Source: Cycas panzhihuaensis (Eukaryota; Cycadophyta). From it: a stretch of 64,000 nt of DNA. The translations under genes were made by a program, and so were the position numbers. The notes below the pieces were generated by a model, which was given only the letters and a program-made list of their open reading frames with translations, had not been told where the DNA came from and did not search any database. Location: contig CM041465.1 in NCBI GenBank assembly GCA_023213395.1, positions 85,195,741 through 85,259,740 of the forward strand. Direction: 5' to 3'. Each line of letters opens with the position of its first letter. The stretch's first letter is position 1. This document shows positions 1 through 9,690 of this stretch, in pieces.

Positions 1-66
1 ACTAGAAGATCAAACTGAATAAGAGAAGTATATTTTTCTTGAATACCTTGGCAAGGACTTAAGGTG

Positions 67-1941
67 CTATTAGTAGGATATTAGGTATGCATATTAGGAA
101 GCTCCCTTCCTTGTATCTAGATCTGCCTCTTTTTACTGGTAAACTAGAGAAGGATCTTTGGAATACCATTATTCACCAGATCCAAAGGAGGTTGGCGGGA
201 TAGAAAGGGACGTTGTTGAGCCAAGCTAGTAAATTACAATTGTTGACTGCCTCCTTATAGAGTGTTCCATCATACATGATGTCTCTATTTAGATGTTTGA
301 AAAAGGTTGTTAATGCCCTAGAATCTATTCAGAAAAGGTTTTTGTGGTCGGGAATGAAGGATAGAGATAGGATTCATCTTGTTGCCTGGGAGAAAGTTTG
401 CCTTCCTAAGAAAGCAAGAGGTCTTAATGTGAAAGATATTCCCTACTTTAACAGAGCTTTGGTGGAAAAAGTAGGCTAGAGCCTTGCTAAGGGTGAGAAT
501 AAATTCAGGGGTAGAATTATCACTTAGAAATATCTTAGACGCAAAGAGTATCTAACAAATAATCTCTTTGGGAAAGGAGGCTTTGCGATCTATAGAAGCC
601 TTATATGGGTGAGAAAGACTCTAGAAGCAAGGGTCAAATGGAGCTTAGGTAATGGAGAAATAATAAAAATATAGAAGGATGTCTGGTGTGGTAGACCCCC
701 AATGAAGGAGAGACCTTCCTTATTAGCTCTCCAGAATATCTGTGAAAGGTCTTATGGGAGGAAGGTAAAAGACTATTGGGAAGTGCAAGATAATGGAAAA
801 ATCTAGAGGAGCTTTGAGGATATCCCCCCCTAATATGTGGGTAGAGATCAAATCGTATCCTTAAAATTTGAGCTTATGAAAAACTATATTCCCAAATTCC
901 CAAAGGAGGATGTGATGGTATGGCCTGGGGCTCCTTCAGGGGACTACTTGGTGAAGACAGGTTACATGGCGCTTCTTTTAGATAGAGGTCATAACAAAAA
1001 TAAGGTTCTTAGTGGAGTTTAGAACTTGGGCCTAATCCCCAAGATTGCTATATTCTAGTGGTTGTGCCTTAGAAACAAAATATTAACAACTAATAACCTT
1101 AGGAAAAGAGGTTTTGTCATGGAGAATAGATGCACTTTGTGCAGAGAGGAGGAAAAGACCCAAGATCACATTTTGCTTCACTGCTTATATTCCAGGGAGG
1201 TCTGGAAGTTACGATGGAAATCCCTTGGGGTTATTGGGGTCCTTCCTAGTTTGATGTGAAATCTAGCTTCCTCTTGGATATGTCCCTTTAGAAGTAGAGT
1301 TCTGAAGTTCGTATGGTCTTTATCACTTCCAGTGATGATGTGGAATCTTTGGAAGGAAAGAAATAGAAGAATCTTTTAAGATAAGCATATGAATGAGCAT
1401 AAGCTTTTCAAGATAATTATAGGGAATGTAAAAGAAACCCTAAAGGTTGAAGAGGAAAATCTGATCATTTACGAGGATAGAAGGATTTTGGAAAAATGGG
1501 GTATAAGCGTTAAGGTCAAACCAAAATTAAGTAGGAGGGGTAAATGGATTCCTCCACGAGATGGGTGGGTGAAAATTAATTTCGATGGTGCTGTGAAAGG
1601 TAACCTTAGAGAAGCTAGGGAGGTGGTGTGTATAGGAATTCATATGGGAAGGTGATGTGGGTATTTACGAATTACTATGGATCCCAATCCAACCATTGAG
1701 CTAAGTTAGAAGCTATATGAAAAGTGGTAGAAATGATTTCACAGGAGGGCCATGATAGGGTCATTATTGAATGGGATTCATTGAATATAATTAAGCTAAT
1801 TAGGGGGGAGGATGGCCCAGATTCGAGATACAAATCCTACATAAATGGTATCAAGGAGATGCTCAGGAGAATAATTGAAGTCCAAATGATTCATACCTAT
1901 AGAGAGGGCAATGAGGTTGCTGATGGATTAGCCAACTAGGG
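67..1941 (+). pseudogene. LINE ORF2: reverse transcriptase C-terminus, zf-RVT and RNase H
   Basis: ORF2 of plant LINEs nicks the target DNA and copies the LINE RNA by target-primed reverse transcription. The readable part holds the RT thumb/connection region at about 100-1020 (IQKRFLWSGM, WEKVCLPKKARGL), typical of plant L1 elements. A zf-RVT block follows at about 1060-1250 with CTLCREEEKTQDHILLHC, giving the C-x2-C-x8-H-x4-C spacing. An RNase H follows at about 1550-1940 with INFDGA at its start and EGNEVADGLAN at its end. The catalytic RT region is upstream of the window. Stops sit mainly at positions normally occupied by tryptophan (for example before SLAKGENK and KDVWCG), as TAG. The frame shifts at least twice. 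Family assignment is firm. Confidence 0.88.
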
Positions 1942-2037
1942 TGATCCCTGATGGGATTCTGGCTATAGTTAGGAAGGATATAAAAGGGATAAATAACAGA
2001 TATGTTCTACCTTGGGTATGTTGGGATAGTTCTAGAT

Positions 2038-2300
2038 AGCCATCGGGCTAGTCGATGGTATGGGGGGGTAAGTAGGTGGGATTAGTCATGGAATCTAGCT
2101 AGGCCATTAGCTTGTCATGATAGTTTCTTGTGGGCCGGGGGGCAACTGATGACAGGGGTGGTCGTTGCTAGCCATTAGGCATGTCGATGGAATGGGAGGG
2201 CATGTAGTTGGGCTTAGTCATGGGTTTCAACTAGGCCATGGGCTTATCATGATAGCTTTTTGTGGCCTAAGTGGTAGTTGATGTGTGGTGTTGGGGTCCC
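2038..2300 (+). repeat. 132-bp tandem duplication in LINE 3' UTR
   Basis: Two imperfect copies start with agccatcggg at 2038 and agccattagg at 2170. Both contain gtcgatgg, ggcttagtcatgg-like, aggccat and atcatgatag blocks in the same order. The period is 132 bp by direct counting of matching starts. They lie between the RNase H stop and the A tail, so they belong to the LINE 3' UTR. Confidence 0.75.
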
Positions 2301-2341
2301 CTTCAAAACCCCTCTTAATTTAAAACTTATCAAAAAAAAAA

Positions 2342-2946
2342 GTTTAGTGATAATGTTATATAAGATAGGATTAAAATCTATGCCAAGTATATCCTAATAA
2401 GACCAACTAAAAGCATCATTCAATTCCTAAAAGAAAGCAAAGTATTAAGATTCTTCTTTAAGGGTGGAATTAAATTGTATGCATAATGTCTTAGATTTAT
2501 TACTTTAAAAAATATTAAGCTGGTTAGTTTCTCTTATGTTAATTAAGTTTCCTTCTTTGAAAACATTTTGTGTAAGAAGGACATCTTCAAAGTCCAAGGC
2601 CCAGAAGATCAAATATCATTAGATTCTAAATGAAAGATTGTCTCTTCATTATGAGAGGAATAAGATGGACCATAGGAGAGATAAAGAGATATTGGTTAGA
2701 TTTATGGTAAAATTCATCCTTTAATGAGTTAAGGGCCCATATAAAATCTAAAGGGTCTTATCATTCTTAAAGAGATCAAGAGGTAAGGTTGGTATGGCTT
2801 CCATGGTAGTTATGTAATTAATGTGGAGGCATAAGGAGTGATAGGTCATACTCAAAAATAGGTAATGGAGGGGGAACTATTATTTATACTAGAGGGTAAT
2901 TCTCATTAAGTTATATTACAGATTATAGAAGGGTTTGATTAGTTGC
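2342..2946 (-). pseudogene. Old Ty3/gypsy remnant: protease-to-RT linker
   Basis: Read on the minus strand, the segment near 2350-2440 gives ELNDAFSWSY, a stop, then DILGIDFNPILYNI. This matches the conserved gypsy stretch just before reverse transcriptase (usually of the form FKDVFAWSY..MPGIDP..v.HNI). The rest of the 605 bp shows no clean frame and is AT-rich. The matching protease half of the same element lies at 19363-20360, on the far side of Tat-1, whose target duplication joins the two pieces. The RT that should follow is missing because the LINE ends here. Heavily decayed; the lineage within gypsy is not resolved. Confidence 0.6.
2942..2946. repeat. Target-site duplication of Tat-1, left copy
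   Basis: gttgc directly precedes the 5' LTR and is repeated exactly at 19358-19362 directly after the 3' LTR. A perfect 5-bp duplication is what a Ty3/gypsy integrase leaves. Confidence 0.93.
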
Positions 2947-5452
2947 TGTTTCCCAGCTATTGGGAATGGACTCGAGATGCATCGACACATGTTTGTTCAG
3001 GTATATGTTCTTACTTTTCTTACCCATATTAATTAAGGTAATTTAGAGTAGCTTGATTGACATATGCCTACCTACATGCATTGGTTTGACTGCCTGCTCA
3101 TAATGCATGTGCCTAATGGCACGCCTTCAGCCTATAACGACTCATAGCGGGGGCATTCCTCAACGAATGCGACATCCCATATGGCCTACAGCCACTCATG
3201 ATGTCTCCACAGTTTCTCGGGATTATTTCTGCCAGCTTGTTTGTTCTTGTTACGACATGCCGTTTATGTTGCAATCCTTCCTAAGTCCGGTCTAACCATT
3301 AGTTTGGGCTCTTTGCATCATTCTGGTACTGCCAACGCCTCGGCCTTCCCCACCGATGTAATTCATGTTTAGCCCTTGTTCTTACCTCAAAAGCTCGATT
3401 TTCTTTTTAAATTTCGTGATGATACCACTCAACTAAGCTTGCATCACAGATTCTGGCAGCAGTAATTTGCCGCCATTTAATCGCTTGAAATTTAAAAAAG
3501 AGAACCACACGACAGTATCCGTGTTTTTTCACGGAACTGCCACGTGGCTGCACGATTGAGGCGCCCGGTTCCTAACGTTCACTTACTGTGAACAAGAAAT
3601 AAAAACCTTTTTTTTCACTCATTTGCATTATTCTAAGGCTCATTTTTCAAGACTTCCAAGAGAGCTCTTCACAAAAACACAAGAGAAGGACACAGAAATT
3701 AGGGAGCTTCATGTACAACAGTTGGACAGAGGTGTAGTGGGCTGCCATAAGCTGGAGTTGCAGGGCCATTGCTGCCCCCTATCGTTCTCCACAGTAAGTT
3801 CCACTCTCCCTTACAAATGCTCAAAGATCCAAGGGATTTCTTCACCAAGAAGGCTACTCCAAGGGTCAACTTTCAGCTCTCAACTAGCATGGACCTTCTC
3901 CCATCTACACTCTAGCAAAAAAACACTTAGAATCAGCCTCTAGACATTGATTGTTGCTGCTGCTCCAAGTGGCCAAGTGCATGCATGCATGTCCTCTCTT
4001 ATCTAAGGTATTTCTTGTTTCTTGTTGGTGCTTTTTTCCTTGCTTTTTTGTTGTTCTACTTGCAAGCTCTTTTCCCCATTGCATTCACTTTCTTTGATAT
4101 TTCCTTGGTCATCCAATGAAAGTAATCTTAGCCAGTTGTAGCTTTCCTATAGAGCTGCCCTAGATTGGGGTTATTTCCTTGCATTTCCTTGAGATTCATC
4201 CTTTCCCTCTAAGCTATCTCTTTCACCCTTTTCTGAGTTAATCGGTGTAAAGGGTTTCACACGAGGGTTTGAGGGAGATAGGCGGGGTTCCGTCCCCCAT
4301 TGCCGTCCTTCTCCCCAAGGGTTCCGTCCCTTATCCTCTCTCCCTTTACCATCCGCGTTTTCTTAGGAAACGGAGCTAGGGAGGCCTAAGAGAGTTGGTT
4401 TGAGCTTTCCCTTTGGTGTAGGTAACCCATCACTACTCGTCTCATCTTGTGGCCCGCTAACATTTCCTTCCCGAGCCCCGTGGAGACCTCCCGTGAGTGA
4501 GTTAGCCATCCCGAGGCTACACTCAGTCCCACGTAGTACGTTTTATGGTGCATGATAGTGTGTATGCTTATCGTGCATTTTTCTTATTTCATTTTTGCTA
4601 CGTTCTAGCGTATAACTCTAGTTATTTGGCTTAGTTGATTTCATTTGCATATATATATATATATCTTTGCCGTGCTTTGTAGCCTCTCTCCCGAGAGGAA
4701 GGTGCTCTCTCTACTTGTCTGCAGGATCGCATTGGAGGAGGTGGTGCGCTAGACGAACCCGTTGCCGGTCGGCTCCCACACGGTAATTCTTCCCTTTAGC
4801 GTTGAGTTCTTTTTCTCGTCTTTTCATTTCGTTTGATTTCGCATGCTCACGGGGAGGTAAGTGGACCCCTTCGCCACCACACAACGTTGCATGCGTGGAG
4901 GAAAGAGGAGAGGAGCACAACCGAGAAGGAGAATCCACACTTCAACCTCAACCGCTGGATCCATGTATTCCTCGCGTTTCCTTTGTTTTTTCCCTTTTAT
5001 ATCATTCTTGCTTTTTGCACCTGCTTGATAGGTAAAAGATAAGGAAACATAAGGGAAAAAGGGAAATAGTCTTTTATTTTACATTTACCCTCTCGCATCG
5101 TTCCTTTACTTTACATCACATAGGAATAGAAGACCCATTTACGTTGTATCTCTCAACCACACTTTACTTCACACCTGTTGCATGTTGATTTTATTGCCCT
5201 CTCGTTGCCTTCTCATTACCTTGAGAAGCCGTAACGCGCGAGGTTTCCCTCTCCTTCTCGGCCATCCGAAGGGTAGGAAGGCCTTGTATTTGCACGGCTA
5301 CCTGGAAGCAACCAGGCACCTCATAGCCCCCCAAACCTACGCTCCGGCAGACCTGACGTCCCGCGAGGTGAGATCCTCACGCCAGCCCAACAAGGTGGTA
5401 TTTTGTATCCCTTTGCTAGACGTAGGATCACCGCCCCGCGGAGAGCGTTTCA
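2947..5452 (+). repeat. Tat-1 5' LTR
   Basis: Begins TGTTTCCCAGC and ends GCGTTTCA, so it has TG..CA termini. It pairs with the 3' LTR at 16828-19357 along its whole length. It includes a short TA run near 4650 and a run of pyrimidine-rich leader sequence. Open frames inside it, such as the one at 3623-3943, are also found in the 3' LTR but shift and shorten there, so I treat them as leader sequence and not genes. Confidence 0.95.
3541..3605 (+). promoter_or_regulatory. Tat-1 LTR core promoter: G-box and TATA-like element
   Basis: CACGTG at 3541-3546 (copy at 17444-17449 in the 3' LTR) is a G-box within gccacgtggc. About 50 bp downstream, gaaataaaaacc near 3593-3605 occupies the place where Tat-2 has TATAAA and Tat-3 has TATATA, each followed by a C-then-AAAA run. 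Position and shared order across three LTR families support a promoter; the start site is inferred at roughly 3630. Confidence 0.5.
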
Positions 5453-5453
5453 C

Positions 5454-5473
5454 TGGCGACCATACTGGGGACT
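5454..5473 (+). other. Tat-1 primer-binding site
   Basis: TGGCGACCATACTGGGGACT starts one base after the LTR end. It begins with TGG, complementary to a tRNA CCA tail, and resembles the primer sites of Tat-type plant elements. The exact tRNA (I suspect tRNA-Arg) would need a tRNA comparison. The same site is readable but mutated in Tat-2 at 40789-40808. Confidence 0.8.
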
Positions 5474-5717
5474 GCCAGTAAGGAAGCTAAATCCGCTTCC
5501 CATCCTTGTTGGTGTTCTTGCCTTTAGGTAGGTTCGCATTCCGTGTTTTCAGTTGGGCAACCCCCAACGTGTTTTACATTTCTTCCTTTCCTTTCCTTTC
5601 CGTTTCTCCTAACGACGCTCGCAAAGGCGTTGCATGCGACGCTTCGCCGTCATGAGGCTTGCCGCCATTGTTAAGACCAATCGCCCTGCTCCTCCGCTGC
5701 TGAACCCCGATTCGACA

Positions 5718-7924
5718 ATGGAAGGTTACCCGTCCGATTGGGCCTCATCGTCCCATGGCTTTAGGAACTCAAGAGTTCCCTTCGTCTGTTCCAGTATCCG
5801 CCCAGGAGGGCGATGATTCCATCTACTACCCAGATGACCATTTCCACCGGATGACTTTCACCTTTCGCCTGCGGAAGATCCGGACCTCACGAGACTCGCC
5901 ACCACCGGGCGAGCCTTATGAGGGCGCCCAAGGATCCCCTACTGAAGACCCTTCGACCGTGACGACTACGAGGATACCCCTCCACGACGCCGGCCGAGGT
6001 GCTTAGCGAGTGCTTCGAAGCTCGCCGCCACCGCATCCTAGATGGTTTGCGTAAATGTCACAGAATATAGCATCTTCTTCGTCCATGCCTGCGTCATCTA
6101 CAACGATCAATGCTCCTACCTACGCACACACGTCCTATGCCGTGTCTACCCCGGCTCCCAAGACAAGTGTTGCGCCGCATGTTTCCAGCCGTGGTCCTAC
6201 TTCCTCGTGGGTCTGCTCTGGTGTGTCTTTCCCTCAACTCAGGGTTAGCATGCCATGCCCTAGCCAAACACATGCGCCACCTCCGAACGTGACACATGCG
6301 TTCCCTAGTAGGCCTCGGGGTCCTACAAGCGCCGCTGCCATTAGCCATGTAGGACCCACTCCTACATATGTCCAAAACCTGATTGGTGGTTCTTCTCTTT
6401 ACGTGCCCCCAGGTTACACCGCTCAACCTTGGGGGCAAGGCAAGGGAAGCCATCTCCCTGTTTATGGGATGGACCCGTTGCACCCATATGGGGTCGCGCC
6501 ACCTACGGGTGGCCCATATGGGCAAAACCCGGTCCCTCATCCTCCATTTTCGTCGTTCAAACAGAACTCCCATCATTGTCATCGCAAGGGAGCGTACTCT
6601 TTCGAGCTTTTACCCTTTCCTTCCAACAAGGGGCCTTTTTCCAAGGAGGGATGGGTTTACCACCCCCATCCATTCCTTTACCGGTTGTCGACCCGTTAGC
6701 CCAAGCAAGGACACGTCCTTTCGTGGACTATAGGTCGATGCCATTGTCTATTGAGGCGTTGAGGACTAACCTGCCGCCTCACCCTCCTGAAGTTCCCAAA
6801 TTCGACGGGACTTCGTCGCAAGACCCAACCGAGCATGTACGCAACTTGTCGATGGCGTGCATCAATTATTGGGCTTACGACCATATACTTATGAAGCTAT
6901 TCCCGCGGTCCTTGCAGGGCGATGCCCTCAAGTGGTTTTACCGCCTTCCTGCCCATTCAATCTCCTCATTCCAAAGAACTAGTGGACGAGTTCGCCAACT
7001 ACTTTGACGTAGCCCCGCCTGCTCGAAAGCGTAATGAAGGCGCTTATCGCTTAAACAAGGTCACGATGAGATGAATCGTGACTTTGTGCGACGCTTTCAC
7101 GATCTTCTTCACTCCACCAAGGCTACGCTGTCGAGGAGTTGAAGAGAGATCTTTGTTAATGCACTTCGCCCAAAGTGCATGTGGAAGTCCTCAAGATGGG
7201 GCGACCACGCAGTGACTCGCCCATCACGAGGTGTTTAGCTTTGGAGGCCATTGAGATCCAAGCGGGACTCAAGAAACCTCCCAAGCCCTCGCAACGTCGC
7301 GAGGCACCTCCTCCAGCGAAGGAGACCAAACCTTCGCAACCCGCTAGGTCCACCTCTCATCCGACTGAGAGGACCCTAGATCCCCTTACCTTCGCCATTC
7401 GCTCATTCGAGCGCACGATGAAGGAGTTAAAACTTCAATCTCCTTCATCGCCAACCTCCCATAAACCTGTCCAACAGACTTCTTGTACGATGCCCCCCAA
7501 AGGGGGGAACACCCAGCCTGCTCAAGCAAGGAGGACCGATCCTCCCCTTGAGAAGAGGTGGTGCTCCATCCACGGAGAATGTTTTCATGACGATTCACGT
7601 TGCCGAGCACAGCACCTACGTGACGCCCCGCCACGTGACTCGTCCCCTAGGCAGACATCGAGGCCTAACCTCGATCAGCCCATTCATAGAGACCCGTTCC
7701 CCAAGCATGGGGAACAAGGTCACGATGTCCAGCAAAGGAACAGCCAGAATCGGGATAGGTCTCCCGATCCCCGCCCTTTGCATGGTAGAGGGAAGGGTGT
7801 GCAGAGGTCACCTTCCCCTTCGCAATCCCCTGACCGCCATGCTCCATCACCTTCGCGGTCCCGTAACAAGGGAAAGAAGGTGATCCAAATGCTCGAGACG
7901 ACTCCTCTCTACGCGTTAACCTAG
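5718..7924 (+). pseudogene. Tat-1 gag
   Basis: Gag forms the virus-like particle that packages element RNA. Reading starts at the ATG of MEGYPSDW (5718); an upstream in-frame ATG at 5634 is possible. A proline- and glycine-rich N-terminus contains PYGVAPPTGGPYGQN. A retrotransposon gag domain follows at about 6740-7020 (PPEVPKFDGTSSQDP, ACINYWAYDHILMKLFP, GDALKWFYRLPAHSISSFQ) and continues after a frameshift to about 7250. Near 7555-7600 is a zinc-knuckle-like motif, CSIHGECFHDDSRC, with spacing C-x2-H-x4-H-x4-C; the same H in place of the usual second C is seen in Tat-2 and Tat-3. A basic, serine-rich tail follows. Frameshifts lie near 6000, 6700, 6975 and 7060. The TAG at 7921 replaces a CAG glutamine codon present in Tat-2, so gag and pol were probably one frame. 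Confidence 0.85.
6483..6522 (+). other. Inverted repeat / hairpin within Tat-1 gag
   Basis: The arms cccatatgg (6483-6491) and ccatatggg (6514-6522) enclose an inner inverted repeat around gccacc and gggtggc, with a small loop and a six-base bulge on one side. The segment is almost identical to the one in Tat-3 (54002-54043), while the flanks differ at roughly a quarter of positions. It codes for the PYG..PYG repeat of gag, so protein constraint could explain part of it. Confidence 0.55.
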
Positions 7925-8690
7925 TCTCAAGCTGCCAAGGAGGCAACTGGTGCCTCCGCGTCTACCTCGCAGCTTGATCCTCCTCCGGAAGCTACTCCTC
8001 AGGAGATTTCCGCACTTCCTAAGACGATTCCTGTGCGCCCTGGGTGATTCGACTTTAGGAGAGCCCTTACCAAACCCATAGGGAGGGGTAAGCCTTTCTC
8101 CGTAGTCGAAGAGCTTCTTACAGTGGCCGTCGGGATGTCCATCATGGACATCTTGAGAAGTTGCCCGGAGTAACGAGCACTCCTCTTGGAAGCTCTTGGA
8201 TCGAATGATGCATCCGTTCATACCTTGGGTACGACCCCAAGCGATGAACCCATTATCTCCTTCGATCCTAGAGATCTTCCCGCATCTAGTGGAAGGGAAC
8301 GCCAATGGAACTTCCCTTTCACCATTACCATAGATACCCCTGATTGCACGTTACAGAGAACCGTCGTGGATAATGGTTCCTCCATCAACGCCATGCCCTT
8401 GCGCGTTATGCAAGAGCTCGGTGTTTAGCCGCTGAACCTGCTCCATAGCGCTGTGGTTATGATTGCATCAAGAAGACTCCCTTAGGATATGTCTCGATAC
8501 CTCTTACCCTCGAGGACAAGACCGTCATTACCGACATCGTCATCCTCGACGTCGATGTTGATTACAACTTGCTTCTGGGTCGACCATGGCTTGACCAAAT
8601 GGGAGCCGTGTGTTCCACTCGATGGGAGCAACTTAAATTTGTCCATAATGGACAAATGAAAGTTGTCCTCCGCGAGCGATCGCTCGCCAA
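7925..8690 (+). pseudogene. Tat-1 aspartic protease
   Basis: The retroviral-type aspartic protease cleaves the Gag-Pol polyprotein. The catalytic motif is VVDNGSSINAMPLRVMQELG at about 8367-8425, with D-N-G-S-S in place of the common D-[TS]-G. A frameshift follows, and the flap and C-terminal half continue as DYNLLLGRPWLDQMGAV and LKFVHNGQMKVV at 8560-8665; LLGRPWL is the usual gypsy protease C-terminal signature. Stops at 8046 and 8171 break the N-terminal part. DNGS is conserved in Tat-3 (DNGSP), so it is a lineage feature and not decay. Confidence 0.83.
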
Positions 8691-9690
8691 ACCAGCTAGG
8701 CCTCCCGCCCAGGCAAGCCATGGCCATACGAAGGGAAACAAATGCCCTTCTGACCATGCCTCAGCTTGCTCCATTGGAATCCCTGATTCCTCTTACCGAG
8801 AAAAAAGTCCTGTATCTTCTTCCCCTAGCTTGACGCGTTTTACTCCTATTGGTGTCGGGAGCTATGGGTATGTTGCCGTGTTTGATGATGACGGATCCCA
8901 TAGTGAGGATGAGGATCGTCCTCATCCAGTCTCGTTCCTCCGCACCAGTGTGGGGCGTCTTCCTAGTCCTAACCTCCCTCCTAGGGCCTCTTTTGTTGTA
9001 GAGCTGGGCCACTTTCACATGTCACATGACATTGCGCATGTTGATCATCAGGTCCCTGGCTCTTCCACCTCGTTGCCTCCCATAGGTGACGATGTTGAGA
9101 GTTTCCATCTTGCTTTTTACGAGGGACCTCTCCTTGACTCTCCTTTGGAGTCCCCAGCGGATGACGGGCAGTCTTCAGGCCATACCGGTCCTATCGCTTC
9201 CACGCCATCCCTAGCCTCGCCCATTCAAAGTCAGGCCATCGATGGCGTGGACTACTTCGAAGATGACGAGGCTTTGCTGGAACACTTAGCAGGTTCCATG
9301 CCGAGTTTGCCTCCTGGTCACCACAAGCTTGGCCACCAGAAGGTCTTAGCGATTGGGTCCACATTAGCCAACCTAATCCCCTCTTCCAGTTCCTCCCTTC
9401 TAGTTGATCTTACCCCCCTCCATTTCGAGGAGGGGAATGCCATGTGCATGGGGGCAACCCAGGACATAGTCCTTGCCCCAGATAGGGTCATCAAGGTAGG
9501 AGCGGAGTGCACCCCCGACGAGGTGAGGGAATACGCCTCCCTGCTCGGGAATTTCGTGATGTATTTGCATGGGAATACTCGCATGAAGGGCATCGACCCT
9601 CCATCATTGTGCATAACTCACGACCTTCCCCGACGCCGCCTGCAAGGCGTCAAGGCGGTCCCTTCACCCAAAGCTTTCGGCTGCCGTTAA
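8569..9690 (+). CDS. Protease C-terminus and protease-RT spacer, open for 373 codons
   Basis: This is the longest unbroken frame in the window. Its first ~40 residues are the end of the protease (LLGRPWLDQMG). The rest is a low-complexity, Ser/Pro/Asp-rich spacer of about 290 residues including FTPIGVGSYGYVAVFDDDGS, a motif also readable in Tat-2 (near 37300, minus) and Tat-3 (near 56370). The final ~50 residues (EYASLLGNFVMYLHGNTRMKGIDPPSLCITHDL) correspond to the linker before RT. No enzymatic domain is seen in the spacer. A frameshift near 9630 leads into RT. It is a fragment of a polyprotein and not a separate gene. Confidence 0.7.
   Translation: MLLGRPWLDQMGAVCSTRWEQLKFVHNGQMKVVLRERSLAKPARPPAQASHGHTKGNKCPSDHASACSIGIPDSSYREKSPVSSSPSLTRFTPIGVGSYGYVAVFDDDGSHSEDEDRPHPVSFLRTSVGRLPSPNLPPRASFVVELGHFHMSHDIAHVDHQVPGSSTSLPPIGDDVESFHLAFYEGPLLDSPLESPADDGQSSGHTGPIASTPSLASPIQSQAIDGVDYFEDDEALLEHLAGSMPSLPPGHHKLGHQKVLAIGSTLANLIPSSSSSLLVDLTPLHFEEGNAMCMGATQDIVLAPDRVIKVGAECTPDEVREYASLLGNFVMYLHGNTRMKGIDPPSLCITHDLPRRRLQGVKAVPSPKAFGCR

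Larger units (their letters stand above)
1..2341 (+). mobile_element. LINE (L1-type non-LTR retrotransposon), 3' part
   Basis: This is the 3' portion of a non-LTR retrotransposon, cut off by the window start. Read in order on the plus strand are the C-terminal part of a reverse transcriptase, a zf-RVT zinc-binding region, a plant-type RNase H domain, a 3' UTR with two tandem 132-bp units, and an A tail at 2332-2341. The sequence right after the tail belongs to an older minus-strand gypsy element, so the LINE appears to have inserted into that gypsy. The 5' end and target duplication lie outside the window. Many stops and frameshifts make it inactive. Confidence 0.9.

Noticed and set aside
3623-3943. 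106-codon frame in the 5' LTR, with a related frame at 17532-17822 in the 3' LTR
   Set aside because: The copies share the first ~60 codons and then shift apart. The place just after the inferred transcription start suggests an untranslated leader. No domain was recognised.
4649-4668. TA dinucleotide run in the Tat-1 LTR as a functional TATA box
   Set aside because: It lies far downstream of the inferred promoter and has changed length in the other LTR; a simple microsatellite.
6094-6582. 162-codon frame on the minus strand inside Tat-1 gag
   Set aside because: It is the reverse shadow of the proline-rich gag N-terminus and does not persist in Tat-2 or Tat-3.
7665-8305. Overlapping minus-strand frames across gag and protease
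   Set aside because: They mirror GC-rich sense codons; no motif, and no match between copies.
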